Source: CAJQQY01 sp964352225
GTDB lineage: Bacteria; Bacteroidota; Bacteroidia; Chitinophagales; Saprospiraceae
DNA length: 18,148 nucleotides
Assembly: GCA_964352225.1 (NCBI GenBank)
Contig: CAYGRM010000103.1
Coordinates: forward strand, 1 to 18,148
Reading direction: 5' to 3'
Shown here: positions 15,226 through 18,148 of the stretch, piece after piece
Layout: each line of letters begins with the position of its first letter
Position numbering within the stretch: position 1 is the stretch's first letter
The notes under the pieces: generated by a model
Databases searched by the model: none
Seen by the model: only the letters and a program-made list of their open reading frames with translations
Told to the model about the DNA's origin: nothing
Position numbers and translations under genes: made by a program

Positions 15226-16197
15226 ATGAGACTACGATACATTATCGTAATAAATTTATTTTTTGCCATTTTATTTTCTTCGACAATAAATGCGCAATGT
15301 ACACTTCCAGGGGGAAGCTACCAATGGGGATTATCCAATCTTGATCATTACATTTCTAATAACTGTGGAGTAGCTCCACTTAATATTATAATTCCAACCA
15401 ACGCTTCAATTAGCCTTAAAAATAATGATCCTTGGGATTTGACTTCTTATGGTGGAATTACCATTACGATTGAAGGATCGGGACAGTTGAATTTTAATGG
15501 TAACGATAAAATAACCATGGCTTCGGGGGGGCTACTTGTTATAAATGAAATCACAAATACTTCTGCAATTAATCTAAGTGGAAATGTTAATAACGATAGG
15601 TTAGTATTTGGTTCGACTATATATACCGGTACTCATTTTTCTGATATCATTGCAGCAGGAGGAGCGCCGTTGTTTGCTCTCCCTATTGAGTTGACTCAAT
15701 TTTATAGTTATACGACTGAACGAAATGAGGTGCAATTAATTTGGGAAACTGCTTCCGAAATTAATAATCAACATTTTGAAATTGAGCATAGTTTGAATGG
15801 GGGCGATTTTGAAATGATCGGTAGAGTGGAAGGAAATGGAACTACTAATTTCAATCAGAAATATAATTTCATTCATCTTAATCCTTCTGTTGGAAATAAT
15901 TATTACAGATTGAAGCAGGTAGATGATAATATGTCTTTTGAATATTTTAATGTCATTTCTCAAGTGGTAAAAGATGACCGTACTTTTCGAGTAAAAGTTA
16001 ATTCTCTCAATGTGTTGAGTTTGGAATTAAATCAATCTGCTCAGATGATAGTTTACGATATGGCAGGGCGAGTTGTTTTTGAAAATAAAATAAAAGAAGG
16101 AGTGAGTGATTTCCGTTTTGAAAATTTAGCCCAAGGGAATTATGTGGTTCAGATTTTTAATTCGAGCACTTCTGAGCAAGTCAGAATTTTAAGATAA
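15226..16197 (+). CDS. T9SS-exported surface protein with C-terminal sorting domain
   Basis: The start is the ATG at 15226, opening MRLRYIIVINLFFAILFSS with cleavage after INAQ; a TTG at 15217 adds only three residues. The protein is 323 residues long. The N-terminal part (about 25-150) is rich in short Asn/Gly/Ile strands (NIIIPTNASISL, GGITITIEGSGQLNFNGN, KITMASGGLLVI), resembling a small beta-helix or right-handed repeat. Residues about 153-245 form the Bacteroidota linker domain typically written LPIEL...WETASEINNQHFEIE...NYYRLKQVD. The last about 65 residues match a type A T9SS sorting domain: MIVYDMAGRVVFENKI, FENLAQGNYVVQIF, EQVRILR. It should be exported through the outer membrane and the sorting domain removed. 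No catalytic motif is seen. It is followed by a strong hairpin terminator. Confidence 0.88.
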   Translation: MRLRYIIVINLFFAILFSSTINAQCTLPGGSYQWGLSNLDHYISNNCGVAPLNIIIPTNASISLKNNDPWDLTSYGGITITIEGSGQLNFNGNDKITMASGGLLVINEITNTSAINLSGNVNNDRLVFGSTIYTGTHFSDIIAAGGAPLFALPIELTQFYSYTTERNEVQLIWETASEINNQHFEIEHSLNGGDFEMIGRVEGNGTTNFNQKYNFIHLNPSVGNNYYRLKQVDDNMSFEYFNVISQVVKDDRTFRVKVNSLNVLSLELNQSAQMIVYDMAGRVVFENKIKEGVSDFRFENLAQGNYVVQIFNSSTSEQVRILR

Positions 16198-16215
16198 AAA
16201 TCCATTACCAATAAT

Positions 16216-16251
16216 AAAAAAGGCTGTCGAGTTTGCTCGACAGCCTTTTTT
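16216..16251. terminator. Strong bidirectional rho-independent terminator
   Basis: A 10-bp GC-rich stem, GGCTGTCGAG (16222-16231) and CTCGACAGCC (16236-16245), encloses a TTTG loop. Six A bases precede it (16216-16221) and six T bases follow it (16246-16251), so each strand has a U-tract after the hairpin. It lies between the T9SS cargo gene, 18 bases past its stop, and the convergent lipoprotein gene, whose stop is 16 bases away, so it should end transcripts from both sides. Confidence 0.93.
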
Positions 16252-16267
16252 GTTTTAGGAAAAAAAC

Positions 16268-17431
16268 TTAATGATCGTAACCATATCCATATTTGAAAGT
16301 CACAGTTAATTGATCATCAATATGGCTTTCAATATCGAAGAAAGTAATCGTTGGATTAGAATCTTTATTGAGTGCTATTTTTCCTTTTCCAAGGTCAGAA
16401 TCAAAAGTCATATCGGTGAAGTCGACCTGGAATTCTTTTAGCAAACGAGGTTTAGCACGATCCAAAACATCTTCTTGAGTAGGAGGCAACATTCCATCAA
16501 TGACATAATAATTTACATCGTAATAGACCTCTTCTTTTTTATTCATTTTGGGTTGAATATCTAATGCCCATGACTCGTGATGTCCACCTAAAATATAAGT
16601 TCCTTTAAGATTATCCATTGATTCGAAACGAAGACCATTGTATTTTTTTTGATTTTCTTCGATCGTTGATTTGTATTCATAGCAGCTACCTTCTGGAAAA
16701 CACATCCCATCTGCTTGATTAACTGCATACACACTCACAGGGTCAAAGCCGTCAAGAGTTGGTAAGGATTTCTTTTTGTGATTAAAGTTAACGTTGTAAC
16801 GTACCTCTTTTACTTTTTCATTTTCGCCATTGGTACAGGTGAGTCTTTCATCTTTGTAAATGACATTTCCTGAAGTCAAGTTATAGTCAAAAGTTTGTTG
16901 TTCTTCACAAGGAGCATAGGAGATCGAAGTAGCACCAATCAATTCCCATTTTTCATTTTGAAATCTAAATCGGTGGGTGTATTCCCATTTTATTCTACTT
17001 CCGCCAAAGTGATTGATGACGAGTGCGCCATTTTCTACTTTGATACTTTGAAAAGGATCTCCCATCATTCCGCCATTTTCACTTGGTAAAATTGCCCCCG
17101 TTGCTCGTTCCCACATTTTCCAAGCGCCATTATCCGCTTTGAAAATTAGGATAGTTCTTTCTTCTCCGAAGTCGCTGATGATTCCATTGTTGAGTACGAT
17201 GATTTTTTCATCGACTCCATCTTTGTTCAAATCACCAGAGGCTTGGGTAAGCAACGTATGCCCTTTCGGGACATCCATTTCGAAAGGAGGAATTGGTTTT
17301 GGAGTAGTTTCTTTGGGTGGTACGGTGGTGATTGGTTCACCACCCGTTGAGTTAGGTTTATTATTTTCTTGTGGAGGACATGAAAAAAGTAAAAGGGAGA
17401 ATGACAATAGAAGTATAAGTTGAGATTTCAT
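16268..17431 (-). CDS. Lipoprotein with a single calcium-binding-like DxDxDG motif, unknown function
   Basis: A 387-residue lipoprotein with signal and lipobox LLFSC (Cys18), then a Pro/Thr-rich linker (about 22-50, ETTPKPIPP). Residues 66-80 read GDLNKDGVDEKIIVL, a DxNxDGxxD calcium-loop pattern of FG-GAP/VCBS or dockerin-like type, starting a beta-rich domain (RTILIFKADNGAWKMWERAT, IKVENGALVINHFGGSRIKW, HRFRFQNEKWELIGA). That strand pattern recalls repeated beta-propeller or VCBS-like proteins, but only one clear calcium motif is visible. The C-terminal half (about 205-387) is distinct (DGFDPVSVYAVNQADGMCF, TYILGGHHESWALDIQP, FQVDFTDMTFDSDLGKGKIA) and I do not recognise it. Cysteines around 173-236 (CEEQ, CTNGE, CFPEGSC) could form disulfides. 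The gene stands alone between the terminator and a divergent barrel-like gene. Confidence 0.75.
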   Translation of the reverse strand: MKSQLILLLSFSLLLFSCPPQENNKPNSTGGEPITTVPPKETTPKPIPPFEMDVPKGHTLLTQASGDLNKDGVDEKIIVLNNGIISDFGEERTILIFKADNGAWKMWERATGAILPSENGGMMGDPFQSIKVENGALVINHFGGSRIKWEYTHRFRFQNEKWELIGATSISYAPCEEQQTFDYNLTSGNVIYKDERLTCTNGENEKVKEVRYNVNFNHKKKSLPTLDGFDPVSVYAVNQADGMCFPEGSCYEYKSTIEENQKKYNGLRFESMDNLKGTYILGGHHESWALDIQPKMNKKEEVYYDVNYYVIDGMLPPTQEDVLDRAKPRLLKEFQVDFTDMTFDSDLGKGKIALNKDSNPTITFFDIESHIDDQLTVTFKYGYGYDH

Positions 17432-17588
17432 TTTTGCTAATTGAGGTATGTTTGTAAAAATAATTGATTAAGTAATGCATTTAAAGATATGGAAAACTTG
17501 AATAGAAAGTTATTAAATAGTTAAAATGATTTGAGCTTTTTTAGAAGAAATTTTAATTTCTATTTTTATCCAAACAAAAATTATAAAT

Positions 17589-18148
17589 ATGAAAAAGATT
17601 ATTACTCTCGTAGTTTGTTGCTTTACTTTCTTTACTTCTGTTGGGCAAGATTCCTTATATGCTGGGATTAGATTTCACTTTTCGGTAGGCGGATCATTTT
17701 TAAAAAACATTGAAGCTGAATATTTGGAATCTACGCTACCTTTTTCTTTCGTGGAGGGAGGGATTGAGATTGGGCGAAAATTTAATTTTGAGTTGAATTT
17801 TAGAAGAGCATATGGAGGTGTAGATACCTTGAATTTGAATTTTTCAAAATTACATCTTGGGGTGAATAACAAATCTCGCTTGAACAAAGATTTGGCTTTG
17901 GTTTTAAGAATTACAAGTGGGATCGTTTTTGAAAATGAAGATTATAGAATCACTAGACCAATAGAGAATGGGAGGAGTAGATTTTGGAAAATAGGTGCTG
18001 GGTTGGAGCAGAGGCTGCTAAAAAATTCGGTGATGATGTTGAATTTTGGATATGATATTTCGGAGATTGATTTGTTTAGTGGTTTGGGGATTTCGGTAGG
18101 AGTGAAGTTAGGATTTGAGGGTAAGAAGGGGGAAGATCTGCCCTGTTT
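17589..18148 (+). CDS. Secreted outer-membrane barrel-like protein, cut by right edge
   Basis: The frame runs from the ATG at 17589 to the window edge without a stop (186 codons plus two bases), so the 3' end lies outside. The signal peptide (MKKIITLVVCCFTFFTSVGQ) gives an exported protein. The mature part is made of short alternating hydrophobic and aromatic strands: GIRFHFSVGGSF, SFVEGGIEIGRKFNFELNF, LALVLRITSGIVFE, WKIGAGLEQRLL, VMMLNFGYDISEI and GLGISVGVKLGF. The spacing suits a small outer-membrane barrel of about 8 to 10 strands (OmpW/porin-like), but no named family can be fixed. The last seen residues (EGKKGEDLPC) follow a terminal strand, so the gene probably ends soon after the edge. 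Divergent from the lipoprotein gene with 157 bases between starts; a 16-bp near-palindrome (AGAAATTTTAATTTCT, 17546-17561) lies 27 bases before its ATG. Confidence 0.65.
   Translation, partial: MKKIITLVVCCFTFFTSVGQDSLYAGIRFHFSVGGSFLKNIEAEYLESTLPFSFVEGGIEIGRKFNFELNFRRAYGGVDTLNLNFSKLHLGVNNKSRLNKDLALVLRITSGIVFENEDYRITRPIENGRSRFWKIGAGLEQRLLKNSVMMLNFGYDISEIDLFSGLGISVGVKLGFEGKKGEDLPC

Noticed and set aside
17433..17454. TTTG and TATGTTTG resembling a Bacteroidota promoter, plus strand
   Set aside because: Spacing is about 10 bases instead of about 19-21 and it is far upstream of the 17589 start.
1..18148. Mobile element, phage, CRISPR or defence system
   Set aside because: No transposase, integrase, cas, toxin-antitoxin or nuclease motif was found, and no regular short repeat array is present.

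Overview
The window reads as a chromosomal stretch of a low-GC member of the Bacteroidota, possibly a Saprospiria- or Flavobacteriia-like marine or soil lineage. The evidence is a type IX secretion (T9SS) C-terminal sorting domain, a TonB-dependent receptor with a carboxypeptidase-regulatory-like N-terminal domain, a one-polypeptide hybrid sensor kinase ending in an AraC-type domain, many short lipoprotein or Sec signal peptides ending in SQ, AQ or GQ, WG-repeat proteins, and A-rich leaders without Shine-Dalgarno sequences. I see no tRNA, rRNA, CRISPR array, insertion sequence or phage gene.

Layout. At the left edge a TPR plus WG-repeat secreted protein (1-1340, +) enters from outside the window and ends at a perfect 32-bp palindrome that probably terminates transcription from both sides. 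Facing it is a DUF885-like lipoprotein (1481-3153, -), which is broken by one frameshift near 2424-2433 and lacks the usual HE..PGH motif of its family. Divergent from it is a 965-residue hybrid sensor (3551-6448, +): 7TMR-DISM sensor, histidine kinase, receiver and AraC HTH. Downstream, on the same strand, come an unrecognised secreted protein with a duplicated motif (6717), a TonB-dependent outer-membrane receptor (7503), a secreted NTF2-like/ABM-like two-domain protein (9998), a WG-repeat lipoprotein (10799), a YiiX-like permuted papain-fold lipoprotein (11415), a second NTF2-like secreted protein (12167) and a two-domain regulatory-like (CarboxypepD_reg-like) protein (12743).

A convergent GH113-like membrane-anchored glycosidase (13429-14781, -) follows. 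After a 444-bp AT-rich gap comes a T9SS cargo protein (15226, +), a strong hairpin terminator shared with a convergent lipoprotein (16268-17431, -), and a divergent outer-membrane barrel-like protein cut by the right edge (17589-18148, +).

How the genes may work together (inference). Nearly every product carries an export signal, so this is an envelope-focused region. The hybrid sensor stands immediately upstream of seven co-directional exported genes. The 268-bp gap after it carries an imperfect 23-bp direct repeat, and a perfect 20-bp inverted repeat lies just before the TonB-dependent receptor. The most interesting reading is a sensor-controlled envelope/uptake module (sensor, secreted repeat protein, receptor, periplasmic small-ligand-binding-fold proteins, a cysteine hydrolase), whose ligand I cannot name. 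The link rests on position and direction only.
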